17,584 nt of DNA from CAZTLE01 sp964614415 (GCA_964614415.1 CAZTLE010000077.1:1-17584), one strand, 5' to 3'; positions 7,109-15,223 are shown, numbered from the stretch's first letter. Notes: a model not told the origin generated them from the sequence alone. Numbers and translations are program-made.

Positions 7109-7161
7109 GGTGCCCTCCATGCCTACGGTAGATAAACCGGTTGGTAGGGCCGAGACCGCTG
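7109..7161 (+). repeat. Degenerate intergenic repeat, copy 1
   Basis: Positions 7121-7161 align with 8118-8158 at 29 of 41 positions without gaps, mostly differing by transitions, and both begin with GCCTA. GGTGCCC upstream (7109-7115) has a counterpart GGTGTCC at 8102-8108. Both copies sit 15-35 bp after a stop codon. Confidence 0.45.
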
Positions 7162-7189
7162 TGTGTAATTTGACAACCATAACTAAAGA

Positions 7190-8086
7190 ATGAAATTATC
7201 AAAAGCTGATTATTTAAAAGCAAGGGATTTTATTTTGACCAACGCGAGAATGATAGAAAGGCGTTTGTTTCAATTTCATTTTGAAAATGATAGTCCCAAA
7301 GGTGTATTCCACGCGGTATATGCGTATCGGAACCCAGACGGAGGCTTCGGGCACGGAATGGAACCAGATACAGCATCACCGGAAAGTCAACCTCTCTTTA
7401 GTATTATGGCGCTCGAAACCCTCGATGAAGTTGGATATCTCTCCAGGGAAATTATTCTAAATGATTTTATGCCTTATTTTGAAAGTGTCACCACGGAGAA
7501 AGGTGGTATTCCCTGGATGTTCAGGCCCAAAAGTAATTATCCCTGTGAAGGACATTTTAAGACAGTTAAAGAATGGGCAGCCTTAAGCACTACAGCACCG
7601 TTAATAGGTATTCTTGAGAAGTACAAAATAAATATTCCATGGATGCAAAAAGCAGAAGAATTTGTTTGGAGTGAATTTGAACGAATTAAGGGCAAACACG
7701 CTTTCTGTTATTTATGCGTACCTAGATGGCTAACATTTCTTGAAAATACAAGGAGTCATGATAAGGCACAACAGACAATTAATGACTTAAAAAAATGGAT
7801 ACTGAATGATGGAATAATTTGTGAAGACAGGTCAGATGAAGGTTGGGGACTTTACGGAAAACCCCATAGTTTAAATTATGCCACATCTTCTGAAAGCGTC
7901 CTGTATTCAATCTTTAATAAAGAAGCTATTGAATTGGACATAAAGGAGTTAATTAATAGACAAAAAGAGGATGGACGATGGGATACCTGGTATGGAATCA
8001 GTGAAGGAACAAAATTAGAATGGGCGGGAATCCAAACCTTATGGACATTGAAAACCTTGAAGAATTATAATAGAATAGAAAAATAA
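7190..8086 (+). CDS. Prenyltransferase/squalene-oxidase-repeat-like (alpha-toroid) protein, function unknown
   Basis: This 298-residue soluble protein has no signal peptide. Two features suggest the alpha/alpha-toroid fold shared by terpene cyclases and protein prenyltransferases. NPDGGFGHGMEPD lies at residues 48-60, and RQKEDGRWDTWYG (257-269) is followed by EWAGIQTLWTLKTL. Both resemble the G-x-F/W turns (QW-like motifs) that cap helical pairs. Trp and Gly are frequent throughout. No DxDD or DxDTT acid motif of class II cyclases is present, so terpene cyclisation is not supported. The protein might instead act on carbohydrates, since glycosyl hydrolases share the fold. Its base composition is lower in G+C than the genes on either side. 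The ATG at 7190 is preceded by AAAGA and is the first sensible start. Confidence 0.6.
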   Translation: MKLSKADYLKARDFILTNARMIERRLFQFHFENDSPKGVFHAVYAYRNPDGGFGHGMEPDTASPESQPLFSIMALETLDEVGYLSREIILNDFMPYFESVTTEKGGIPWMFRPKSNYPCEGHFKTVKEWAALSTTAPLIGILEKYKINIPWMQKAEEFVWSEFERIKGKHAFCYLCVPRWLTFLENTRSHDKAQQTINDLKKWILNDGIICEDRSDEGWGLYGKPHSLNYATSSESVLYSIFNKEAIELDIKELINRQKEDGRWDTWYGISEGTKLEWAGIQTLWTLKTLKNYNRIEK

Positions 8087-8100
8087 ACTACCCCCCCGAC

Positions 8101-8158
8101 TGGTGTCCGTCTACCAGGCCTAAGGCAGGTAAGTCGCTAGGTAGGACCAAGGCCATTG
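8101..8158 (+). repeat. Degenerate intergenic repeat, copy 2
   Basis: This is the counterpart of 7109-7161, aligned over 8118-8158. It starts in a small hairpin, CTGGT (8100-8104) with ACCAG (8113-8117), and a run of seven C (8091-8097) precedes it. GGCCT (8117-8121) can also pair with AGGCC (8150-8154). No T-run follows. Confidence 0.4.
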
Positions 8159-8271
8159 TAATGCATTATTGTCTTATTGAATCAATTTTATTCCAAAAAG
8201 TGTAACAGTTCCTTATGAGTATTAACTAACATTGGAACTTACTACAATTTATACTCAAAAAACTATCCCAC

Positions 8272-8838
8272 ATGCTGTATAGAATTCTCTTTTTGATTGG
8301 AATTGGTTTCATTCTAATCGGACAAATCATCCTTTCAAAGGGTAATGAATTTGTTTACAATCTAAAACCTATTGATTTTGCGCATTGGTTCATACTAATT
8401 GGAGTGGTATTTCTGATTCCCCAGGTAGTGTCGTTCCCCAAAAAGATAGTTAGCTATATAGGAATTCCCTTGACCCTGATTGGAATTGCATGCAACATTG
8501 GAATGTGTGTTCTGGACTTCATTTGGTGGAGCTTTCCAAATGAAGAAATGCGAATTGAATTTACCAATCATATCGTTCAGGTTCCCTCAATTTGGAAACC
8601 CTTTATCTCTATAGGGTCAAGCTCCAAAGTCTTTAATTTAGGATTATTGCTTTTAAGCTTTAATTACTTCAAAAAGGAAAAGTTAGGAGTTGTTATGATT
8701 ATTTTAGCCACCCTTGTTTTGTGGCATATAATCCCCATACCATATAGATTGGTTTGTGGCTATTCACTAACCCTGATTGGATTCGGTCTTATTTTTCTAA
8801 GGAAAGCAAACAATGACATGTTACAACAACGCGTGTAG
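8272..8838 (+). CDS. Hypothetical six-helix integral membrane protein
   Basis: This 188-residue protein is not recognised. It is very hydrophobic, with candidate membrane helices near residues 4-24, 36-53, 59-87, 117-133, 138-155 and 160-176. A polar stretch between helices 3 and 4 (about residues 88-116) includes SFPNEEMRIEFTNH. No catalytic or transporter motif is visible. The ATG at 8272 is the first in frame. The gene is AT-rich: the first two 60-base blocks inside it have about 30% G+C, compared with about 50% in blocks of the AsmA-like gene. It follows the toroid-like gene by 185 bp and may have been acquired together with it. AGTTCC (8207-8212) and GGAACT (8234-8239) form a spaced inverted repeat upstream. 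Confidence 0.7.
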   Translation: MLYRILFLIGIGFILIGQIILSKGNEFVYNLKPIDFAHWFILIGVVFLIPQVVSFPKKIVSYIGIPLTLIGIACNIGMCVLDFIWWSFPNEEMRIEFTNHIVQVPSIWKPFISIGSSSKVFNLGLLLLSFNYFKKEKLGVVMIILATLVLWHIIPIPYRLVCGYSLTLIGFGLIFLRKANNDMLQQRV

Positions 8839-8874
8839 CTCTCCTCCGGTTGGCACTCAACAAAAGAGAATACG

Positions 8875-8906
8875 ATTTCTCTCAGCCTTCGGCTGATCGA
8901 AATGAC
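8875..8906 (+). repeat. Hairpin A, copy 2 of the composite module
   Basis: The inner stem TCAGCC (8882-8887) pairs with GGCTGA (8891-8896) around a TTC loop, inside an outer stem ATTTC (8875-8879) with GAAAT (8899-8903). Relative to copy 1, stem position 3 changed from C-G to A-T on both arms. It lies 36 bp after the stop at 8838 and 7 bp before the 8-bp array. Confidence 0.75.
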
Positions 8907-8913
8907 AAGTGAA

Positions 8914-8953
8914 AGTTTAATTGTTTAATCGGTTAACCGATCCAACGATTCAA
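8914..8953 (+). repeat. 8-bp tandem array, copy 2 (five diverged units)
   Basis: Units in phase are AGTTTAAT, TGTTTAAT, CGGTTAAC, CGATCCAA and CGATTCAA. A perfect 14-bp palindrome, ATCGGTTAACCGAT, spans 8928-8941. Divergence is higher than in the other copies, but the length is again exactly 40 bp and hairpin B abuts it. Confidence 0.65.
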
Positions 8954-8969
8954 CCTGCCTACCGGCAGG
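8954..8969 (+). repeat. Hairpin B, copy in module 2 (CCTGCC / GGCAGG)
   Basis: A perfect 6-bp stem, CCTGCC with GGCAGG, closes a TACC loop. It is the third variant of the CCTRYC/GRYAGG hairpin, with all stem changes compensated. It ends 133 bp before the ATG at 9103. Confidence 0.7.
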
Positions 8970-9039
8970 AATACCCACAAATCAATGTTGCCGGCACAAA
9001 TCCCGTCTAACGTTAATCCCCTAATTCCCTCAATTTCAT

Positions 9040-9047
9040 TATATTTA
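9040..9047 (+). promoter_or_regulatory. Candidate -7 box upstream of the beta-helix gene
   Basis: TATATTTA matches TAnnTTTG except at the last base and lies 55 bp before the ATG at 9103. No TTG is present at the expected -33 distance, so support is weak. Confidence 0.25.
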
Positions 9048-9102
9048 TAGTAAGTGACATGCCTACAACGTTGCTTACACTTACAACCCAAATCTAACTA
9101 TC

Positions 9103-10740
9103 ATGAGATTATTCTTATCTATTTTCTCAGCCTTACTCCTATCGTATAATCTTACCTATGCTACGGACTATCACGTAGGTCCGGGGCAACCATTAGCTGC
9201 TATTTCTGAAGTTCCCTGGGATGCCTTGCAAGCCGGAGACAAGATTTATATCCATTGGAGAAGCACTCCTTACTATGAGAAATGGGTAATCAATGCCCAA
9301 GGGACTGCGCAAAACAGGATCGAAATTATTGGTATAAACGGTCCGGGTGGTGAAAAACCTGTTATTGATGGCGATGGAGCCGTCACTCCTACATATTTAA
9401 ACTATTGGAATGAAGAAAGAGGGCTTATTAAAATAGGCGGATCGAGTATTCCAGCAGATGGATTGCCGAGTTATATTACTATTGAGAATTTAGAACTGCG
9501 GTCTGTAAGACCTGCCTATAGCTTTACCAACGATAATGGTCAAACAAGCACGTATTCCAGTAACGCTGCGTCTGTATACATAGAAAAGGGAGAGCACATC
9601 ATTATTAGAAATTGCATTATTCATGACTCCGGTAACGGTATTTTCATTGGTGCCAATGGCGGACAGACAAAAGACATTCTCATAGCCAATAATTACATCT
9701 TTGACAACGGAATTGTAGACAGTATCTACGAGCACAATACCTATACGGAAGCTCTAGGGATTACCTATGAATATAACAGGTTTGGTCCTTTGAGAACGGG
9801 CGCCTTGGGGAATAATCTCAAAGACAGGTCTGCGGGACTTGTAGTACGATATAACTGGATTGAAAGTGGAAACCGGCAAATGGATCTTGTTGAATCCGGA
9901 ACTTCTGCCTTATACGACGATCCCTCCTACCTAACCACATATGCCTATGGAAACATCCTCATCGAACCGGATGGAGCGGGAAACTCTCAAATAATACATT
10001 ATGGTGGAGATTCCGGCAGTACATCCCAATACAGAAAAGGAAATTTCTATTTCTACAGCAATACTGTGATTTCAACCAGAAATTCGAACACGACCCTGGC
10101 CCGTCTCTCCACTCAGGATGAGACCATGGATGCATTCAATAATGTGATTTACACCACTAACAGTGGGAATACCATGGCAATGATCAACGGCGATGGTACT
10201 TTAAATATCTATCACAATTGGATAAAGTCTAATTGGGTGAACTCCCATAGTGGCTCGGGTACTGTAAACGATCTGGGCAATAATCTTGCCGGTTCAGATC
10301 CAATGTTTGTAGACTTCAATAACCAGATCTTCGACTTACTGGAAACCTCCCCGTTAGTTGATATGGGTACTGCTATACCGGCCATTCATCTCCCTGATAA
10401 TGATTTACTGAATGAATATGTAGTGCATACCAACGGTACTGCAAAGCAAATAGTAAATATGTTGGATATAGGTGCTTTTGAATACCAACCGCCGTTGTCA
10501 ACTACCGACCTTACCCAAGACATTGTGTTGTATCCAAATCCGAGCGCAACCCTCGTTCTTCTGAAAAATATAGCGCCCAATACCATTGAAAGCATTTCAT
10601 TTTACTCTGCCACCGGTCAATTGGTTTTAACATCTTCTGATGCGAGCATTGATGTAACAGGTATTGCCAGTGGAGTTTATTTTGTAAAAGTTAAAACCTT
10701 AAATGCACCAGATGCTGTTTTGAGATTTATCAAGCGATAG
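9103..10740 (+). CDS. Secreted right-handed beta-helix protein with type IX secretion sorting domain
   Basis: This 545-residue protein has a signal peptide (LFLSIFSALLLSYNLTYA) and three parts. Residues about 22-410 form a parallel beta-helix with repeated short strands ending in Asn (YITIENLELRSV, HIIIRNCIIHDSGNGI, DILIANNYIFDNGI). The most conserved-looking patch is NNLKDRSAGLVVRYNWIE (237-254) followed by QMDLVE, where Lys240, Arg242 and Arg249 could form a substrate or catalytic face. Similar patches occur in beta-helix proteins annotated as polysaccharide-degrading enzymes, as far as I recall. DIGAFEYQ (455-462) closes the helix. Residues from YPNP (477-480) to the end make a type A sorting domain (SGVYFVKV, FIKR end), which directs export by the type IX system and surface attachment or release. 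A polysaccharide lyase-like role is possible but unproven. Confidence 0.85.
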   Translation: MRLFLSIFSALLLSYNLTYATDYHVGPGQPLAAISEVPWDALQAGDKIYIHWRSTPYYEKWVINAQGTAQNRIEIIGINGPGGEKPVIDGDGAVTPTYLNYWNEERGLIKIGGSSIPADGLPSYITIENLELRSVRPAYSFTNDNGQTSTYSSNAASVYIEKGEHIIIRNCIIHDSGNGIFIGANGGQTKDILIANNYIFDNGIVDSIYEHNTYTEALGITYEYNRFGPLRTGALGNNLKDRSAGLVVRYNWIESGNRQMDLVESGTSALYDDPSYLTTYAYGNILIEPDGAGNSQIIHYGGDSGSTSQYRKGNFYFYSNTVISTRNSNTTLARLSTQDETMDAFNNVIYTTNSGNTMAMINGDGTLNIYHNWIKSNWVNSHSGSGTVNDLGNNLAGSDPMFVDFNNQIFDLLETSPLVDMGTAIPAIHLPDNDLLNEYVVHTNGTAKQIVNMLDIGAFEYQPPLSTTDLTQDIVLYPNPSATLVLLKNIAPNTIESISFYSATGQLVLTSSDASIDVTGIASGVYFVKVKTLNAPDAVLRFIKR

Positions 10741-10788
10741 CCCGGACCTGTCAATTTGAAGCGCTGTAATCACCACTATCATGACACC

Positions 10789-10797
10789 GGGGGGGGG
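10789..10797 (+). repeat. Homopolymer tract of nine G
   Basis: Nine consecutive G follow ACACC in the gap between the beta-helix gene and the AsmA-like gene, 110 bp before the TTG start. CCGG (10742-10745) and TGTCA (10750-10754) could pair with TGACA and CCGG just before and into the run, with a bulge and a long loop. Tracts of this kind can change length by slippage and are also prone to sequencing error. Confidence 0.6.
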
Positions 10798-10907
10798 AAC
10801 TTTCCAAACACCCCATCCAAAACCGAAATCCCGGTCTATACAATGTTATCTCATACGAATTCGTTATTTTTAAAACCTAGCATCTTCCTATACTAAATGC
10901 ATCTACC

Positions 10908-13900
10908 TTGAAGCTTTCAAAACGCTGGAAACGAATCATATTGACACTTATCCTGGTGCCAATAGTACTATTGGGCGGTCTCTTCCTGTATGTTCAAAAC
11001 AACCAGGCGGAAATTCTTAAGGGGGAGATTGCAAAACTTAACGAGGAACACAAAGGCCGCATCACGGTAGGCGATAGCGAGTTAACACTCCTGGGCAATT
11101 TTCCGGACGTTTCCATAAAGGTATATGACGTAAAGATCTTTGAAACGAAGGAGGATAATGCACCCGTCATAGTAGATGTAAAAGATATTTACGTGGGCTT
11201 TAACCTCTGGGATATTGTGGGTGGAAATTATGATATTCACTCGTTACTCGTGGAAGAAGGTGTTTTTAATATTGTAATTCACGAAGACAATACGACCAAC
11301 ATCCAAAATTCCCTGGCCAGCCCTTCCGAGGATGAAACAGTTACAACCAATATTCACTTAAATAAGATCCGGTTTAAAAATCTCGACGTACATACATTAG
11401 ATGAAGCTACAAATACCGATGTTGAAAAATTCATATACAAAGGCAAAGGGGGATTCAGCGTAAAGGACAGTATCATCTCCGGACATATAGATACCGAACT
11501 CGAATTGAATGTGATAAAAGATGGCGACACTACCTTTATCCACAAAAAACATTTTGAAATTCACACCGACCTTGTTTTCAATGAATCCACGGGCATAATC
11601 GATATAGAGCCCTCCGGAATTATCATGGAAAATGGCGATTTCGAGTTAGAAGGGTCCATAGATACTAAAAACGATGTAGACCTGGACCTTTTCATTAAGG
11701 GTACCAAGCCCAATTTTGATATGCTCATCGCCTTTGCTCCGGTAGATGTGATTCCCTTTTTAGAGAAGTATAACAATGCTGGGGAGATCTATTTCAACGC
11801 GAGCATCAAAGGCCCGGCAAACAAAGGAAACAGGCCTGCTATTAACGCCGAATTTGGCGCTGGGAAAGCTTTTTTGGAGAATACGGCAAGAGCCAAAAAA
11901 ATTGATAATATGGGCTTCAAGGGCCATTTCACCAACGGAGAGAACAGGGATGCCAGTACCATGGAGTTTTCACTTACCGATATGACGGCGTCTTTGGAAA
12001 AGGGCATCTTCGAAGGCTCTCTGTTTGTGAAGAATTTTGAATCTCCGGAGGTTGAGATGCAAATAGACTCCAACTTCAATCTGGATTTCATTGCAGACTT
12101 CTTCGAATTAAAACAAGTACAGGATGCCTCGGGTAATATCACGCTTAAGATGAATTTTCACGATATCATCGACATCGATCATCCCGAGAAGGCATTGCAA
12201 AAACTTAACCAGGCCTACTATGCTGAGCTGAATGTAGAGAACTTACATCTGGAAGCGAAAGACCTTCCCGCTCCAGTGGACACACTGAATGTGAATTTGG
12301 TTATGAATGGCAAAGCGGCTACTCTGAAACAGTTCGATTTGTCAATGGGCAATTCAGATTTGTCCATAAGCGGTTTTCTGTCGGACTTGCCGTCAATTGT
12401 ACATCATACCAACATCCCTGTTGAAGCACATTTAGACATAACCTCTAATTACCTGGATATTGCAGAATTAACAGGTTTTTCGGTACAAGATTCAACGCAA
12501 ACCGGCTTTGATGAACAGGTAGAGAATCTCAGCCTGGGACTTTCTTTTATTGCTTCCGCAAAAGACTTTACGGAGTCTGAATATTTACCAAGAGGGGAAT
12601 TTTTTATCGATAGTTTGTATGCGGAATTAAAGCACTATCCACATAACTTACACGATTTTCACGCCGATGTATTGATTGATGATGTGGACTTAAAAATAGT
12701 AGATTTTACGGGTTACATTGACGATACTGATTTTCATTTTGACGGTTTGATCCACGACTATGCCTTTTGGATGCAACCCCAACTTAACGGCGATGTGGAC
12801 CTGGATATAAACCTTACCTCAACGAAGTTACGCCTGGAAGATGTCTTTTCGTATAAGGGAGAAAACTACGTCCCGGAGGAGTACAGACATGAGATCTTTG
12901 ACGACTTGACCGTGCATTTTACCTCCAGCATGCATTATAAGGATTCTGTCCTCCATTCTATTGATCTTGCTCTGGACAAGTTAGATACTAAGATGGAACT
13001 ACATCCACAGCGTTTTCATGACTTCAGGGGAAACATTCACTATGAAGACGAGCATATCGTCATTAATGATTTTCATGGTGAGATTGGATCGACCAATTTC
13101 AATTTTGATCTGAACTATTATTTGGGAGAAGATCAGACAATAAAGAAGCGTGACAACTACCTCGAGGTACGTGCCAATTATATAGATTACGATGCGCTCT
13201 TCGATTTTGACTTAAGTCCTCCAAAGTCAACAGAAGTCACAGGGTCCACCGCTGACGATGTACCGGAACATGCCAATGCCTTCAATATCTACGAATTGCC
13301 ATTTACCGATATGCGATTTAAGGCGGATATAGGTCATTTTATATACCACAGGATAGACCTTCAAAATATAAAGGCAGATATAAGAACCACTCCCAATCAC
13401 TACATTTATATAGACACCCTCAATATGGATGCGGCTGGCGGAAACATACGCTTAAGCGGTTACTTTAATGGTAGCGATCCAAAACACATCTATATGCAGC
13501 CCGATTTGGTCATGACCAATGTTGATTTGGACAAATTGCTCTTCAAGTTTGAGAATTTTGGGCAGGACCATCTCGTTTCGGAAAATTTGCAAGGAAAACT
13601 CACGTCCAGAATTAGGGGTAAGATTAGAGTATACCCCGATATGATACCGGATCTGGATCAATCGGATATCGAAATGGACGTAAAAGTGTTAAATGGAAGA
13701 TTAAAGAATTATGATCCTATGTTGGCGCTATCGGACTATATGGGCGATAAGAACCTACGAAACATTCGGTTTGACACCTTGCAGAACAGTTTGGATATTG
13801 AAAAAGGTAAGATCAGTATTCCTTCTATGACCATCGAATCCACTATAGGTCATATGGAGTTATCGGGGACCCACGATAGCAACCAAAATATCGATTATTA

Positions 13901-14108
13901 TTTGCGTATCCCATGGAAAACGGTACGAAAGGCAGCCTGGCAAAAACTGTTTGGAAGCAAGAAGGACTCAGTAGTTGATCCGGAGCAAGTAGATGAGATC
14001 GTAGAAGTAGATCCGAACAGAAAAACGAAATTTCTTAACCTAAAGATTAAGGGTACCATAGATGATTATAAGGTTTCCTTAGGGAAAAAGAAGAAAAGGG
14101 ATCGCTGA
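10908..14108 (+). CDS. AsmA-like large envelope protein
   Basis: This 1066-residue protein has a positively charged N-terminus (KLSKRWKR) and one membrane helix near residues 9-29, followed by a long, repetitive beta-rich region facing the periplasm. The region after the helix (ITVGDSELTLLGNFPDVSIKVYDV) is the typical AsmA-family opening, and the C-terminal third (IEKGKISIPSMTIESTIGHMELSGTHD, then NLKIKGTIDDYKVSLGKKKK) matches AsmA-like C-terminal regions. Family members (AsmA, TamB, YhdP) are elongated bridge-like proteins that move lipids or help outer-membrane assembly; this one's exact job is unknown. The start must be TTG at 10908. An in-frame TAG lies at 10878 and no ATG or GTG falls between. 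A four-codon frame, ATG CAT CTA CCT TGA (10897-10911), overlaps this start. The gene ends 94 bp before the deacetylase. Confidence 0.87.
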   Translation: MKLSKRWKRIILTLILVPIVLLGGLFLYVQNNQAEILKGEIAKLNEEHKGRITVGDSELTLLGNFPDVSIKVYDVKIFETKEDNAPVIVDVKDIYVGFNLWDIVGGNYDIHSLLVEEGVFNIVIHEDNTTNIQNSLASPSEDETVTTNIHLNKIRFKNLDVHTLDEATNTDVEKFIYKGKGGFSVKDSIISGHIDTELELNVIKDGDTTFIHKKHFEIHTDLVFNESTGIIDIEPSGIIMENGDFELEGSIDTKNDVDLDLFIKGTKPNFDMLIAFAPVDVIPFLEKYNNAGEIYFNASIKGPANKGNRPAINAEFGAGKAFLENTARAKKIDNMGFKGHFTNGENRDASTMEFSLTDMTASLEKGIFEGSLFVKNFESPEVEMQIDSNFNLDFIADFFELKQVQDASGNITLKMNFHDIIDIDHPEKALQKLNQAYYAELNVENLHLEAKDLPAPVDTLNVNLVMNGKAATLKQFDLSMGNSDLSISGFLSDLPSIVHHTNIPVEAHLDITSNYLDIAELTGFSVQDSTQTGFDEQVENLSLGLSFIASAKDFTESEYLPRGEFFIDSLYAELKHYPHNLHDFHADVLIDDVDLKIVDFTGYIDDTDFHFDGLIHDYAFWMQPQLNGDVDLDINLTSTKLRLEDVFSYKGENYVPEEYRHEIFDDLTVHFTSSMHYKDSVLHSIDLALDKLDTKMELHPQRFHDFRGNIHYEDEHIVINDFHGEIGSTNFNFDLNYYLGEDQTIKKRDNYLEVRANYIDYDALFDFDLSPPKSTEVTGSTADDVPEHANAFNIYELPFTDMRFKADIGHFIYHRIDLQNIKADIRTTPNHYIYIDTLNMDAAGGNIRLSGYFNGSDPKHIYMQPDLVMTNVDLDKLLFKFENFGQDHLVSENLQGKLTSRIRGKIRVYPDMIPDLDQSDIEMDVKVLNGRLKNYDPMLALSDYMGDKNLRNIRFDTLQNSLDIEKGKISIPSMTIESTIGHMELSGTHDSNQNIDYYLRIPWKTVRKAAWQKLFGSKKDSVVDPEQVDEIVEVDPNRKTKFLNLKIKGTIDDYKVSLGKKKKRDR

Positions 14109-14202
14109 TCTTGAAAATTTCATCGGAGGATGAACTCCTGGCGGCTATGCGAAAAATCGCCATGAAAGAATTAATGAACGACTAAACATTCGTTGACCAA
14201 CA

Positions 14203-15177
14203 ATGAAGCAACTTCAACCGTTACTCTTATGTCTACTTCTAATCGTTCTGGGATGCAAAAATTCGACACCCGAAGAAACAACCAAAACAACGCAGCAACC
14301 GGAAAACGTTGAAGCATCAAAACCAAAGGTTAGCTTTACATTCGATGACGGAATCACGCGAGATCTTGCATCCTACAAGTTCGAGGAATGGAACGGAATG
14401 ATCCTGTCACACCTGGAAAAAGAAAATCTAAACGCCGTATTCTTTGTTACCGGAAGGAATAAAGCTGATACCAAAGGGCAGTTCCTGCTTAATAGCTGGA
14501 ACGATGAAGGACACCAAATAGCCAATCACACCTTCTCTCATCCAAATTTCAATTCTGAAAAAAATACCTCTCAGGTTTTTGAGAACGAACTTGTCAAAAC
14601 GGACCTGATTATTTCGAAACTTAGTAATCATACGAAGCTTTTTCGATTTCCATACTTAAAAGAAGGGCAGGATCAGGCAAAAGTTGATAGTATTCGAAAC
14701 ATACTGGATAAACACAATTACCGGAACGGTTATGTGACTATAGATGCCTCTGATTGGTATGTTAACCAACGGCTGATACGAAGAATTAAAGAAGTTGGAT
14801 CTGAAAAAACAGAGATCGACGCTTTTAGAGACTTTTATATGCAACACATCCTGGAGCGAGCGAATTATTATGAAAAGCTTTCCTATGAGATCAATGGAAG
14901 GCATATAAATCACACATTATTGCTTCATCACAATTTGACGTCTGCTTTATTTTTAGGCGACCTCATTGCGGAATTTAAAGAACAGGGTTGGGAGGTCATA
15001 GATGCCGATGAAGCCTTTCAGGATGAAATCTTTACAAACATTCCAAAATCAAGTTTTGCAGGAGAGAGTTTGATTTACTCAATGGCAAAGCAATCCGGAA
15101 AATATGACCATTCACTGAGATACCCTGCGGAGGACAGCCGATACGAAAAGGACAAAATGGATGAACTGGGGCTTTAA
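14203..15177 (+). CDS. Polysaccharide deacetylase (NodB-like) lipoprotein
   Basis: This 324-residue protein has a lipoprotein signal (LLIVLGC, acylated Cys18) and a Thr/Glu-rich linker to about residue 40. The NodB homology domain follows with all main motifs: TFDDG (46-50, Asp48 general base and Asp49 metal ligand), H109-T-F-S-H113 (metal ligands), RFPY (148-151, motif 3), DASDW (181-185, motif 4) and LLLHHN (239-244, motif 5 with the acid His). It should remove N- or O-linked acetyl groups from a polysaccharide or peptidoglycan-type substrate in a metal-dependent way, at the outer face of a membrane. The last 60 residues (from about 265) have no motif I recognise. It follows the AsmA-like gene closely and precedes the penicillin acylase gene; an envelope-related transcription unit is plausible. 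Confidence 0.91.
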   Translation: MKQLQPLLLCLLLIVLGCKNSTPEETTKTTQQPENVEASKPKVSFTFDDGITRDLASYKFEEWNGMILSHLEKENLNAVFFVTGRNKADTKGQFLLNSWNDEGHQIANHTFSHPNFNSEKNTSQVFENELVKTDLIISKLSNHTKLFRFPYLKEGQDQAKVDSIRNILDKHNYRNGYVTIDASDWYVNQRLIRRIKEVGSEKTEIDAFRDFYMQHILERANYYEKLSYEINGRHINHTLLLHHNLTSALFLGDLIAEFKEQGWEVIDADEAFQDEIFTNIPKSSFAGESLIYSMAKQSGKYDHSLRYPAEDSRYEKDKMDELGL

Positions 15178-15196
15178 CTTGGGAGAATGAGACTAC

Positions 15197-15223
15197 TCTC
15201 CGTCTTTGACGGATCGAAATGAC
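15197..15223 (+). repeat. Hairpin A, copy 3 of the composite module
   Basis: The inner stem TCCGTC (15199-15204) pairs with GACGGA (15208-15213) around a TTT loop. Position 5 changed from C-G to T-A on both arms relative to copy 1. The outer stem is broken because the left arm is ACTAC (15192-15196), while GAAAT is retained at 15216-15220. TCGAAATGAC (15214-15223) is identical to the other copies. It begins about 20 bp after the stop at 15177. Confidence 0.75.

Noticed and set aside
7190..8086. True terpene cyclase or squalene-hopene cyclase
   Set aside because: At 298 residues it is less than half the usual length and lacks the DxDD catalytic motif; only fold-level repeat similarity is visible.
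11789..12142. Reverse-strand open frame of 117 codons inside the AsmA-like gene
   Set aside because: It is antisense to a continuous, well-supported 1066-residue frame and has no domain or start context.
14111..14185. Small 24-codon frame starting at TTG 14111 between the AsmA-like and deacetylase genes
   Set aside because: It would encode a charged helix-like peptide ending KELMND, but it lacks an ATG start near its 5' end, has no visible ribosome signal and is within chance length.
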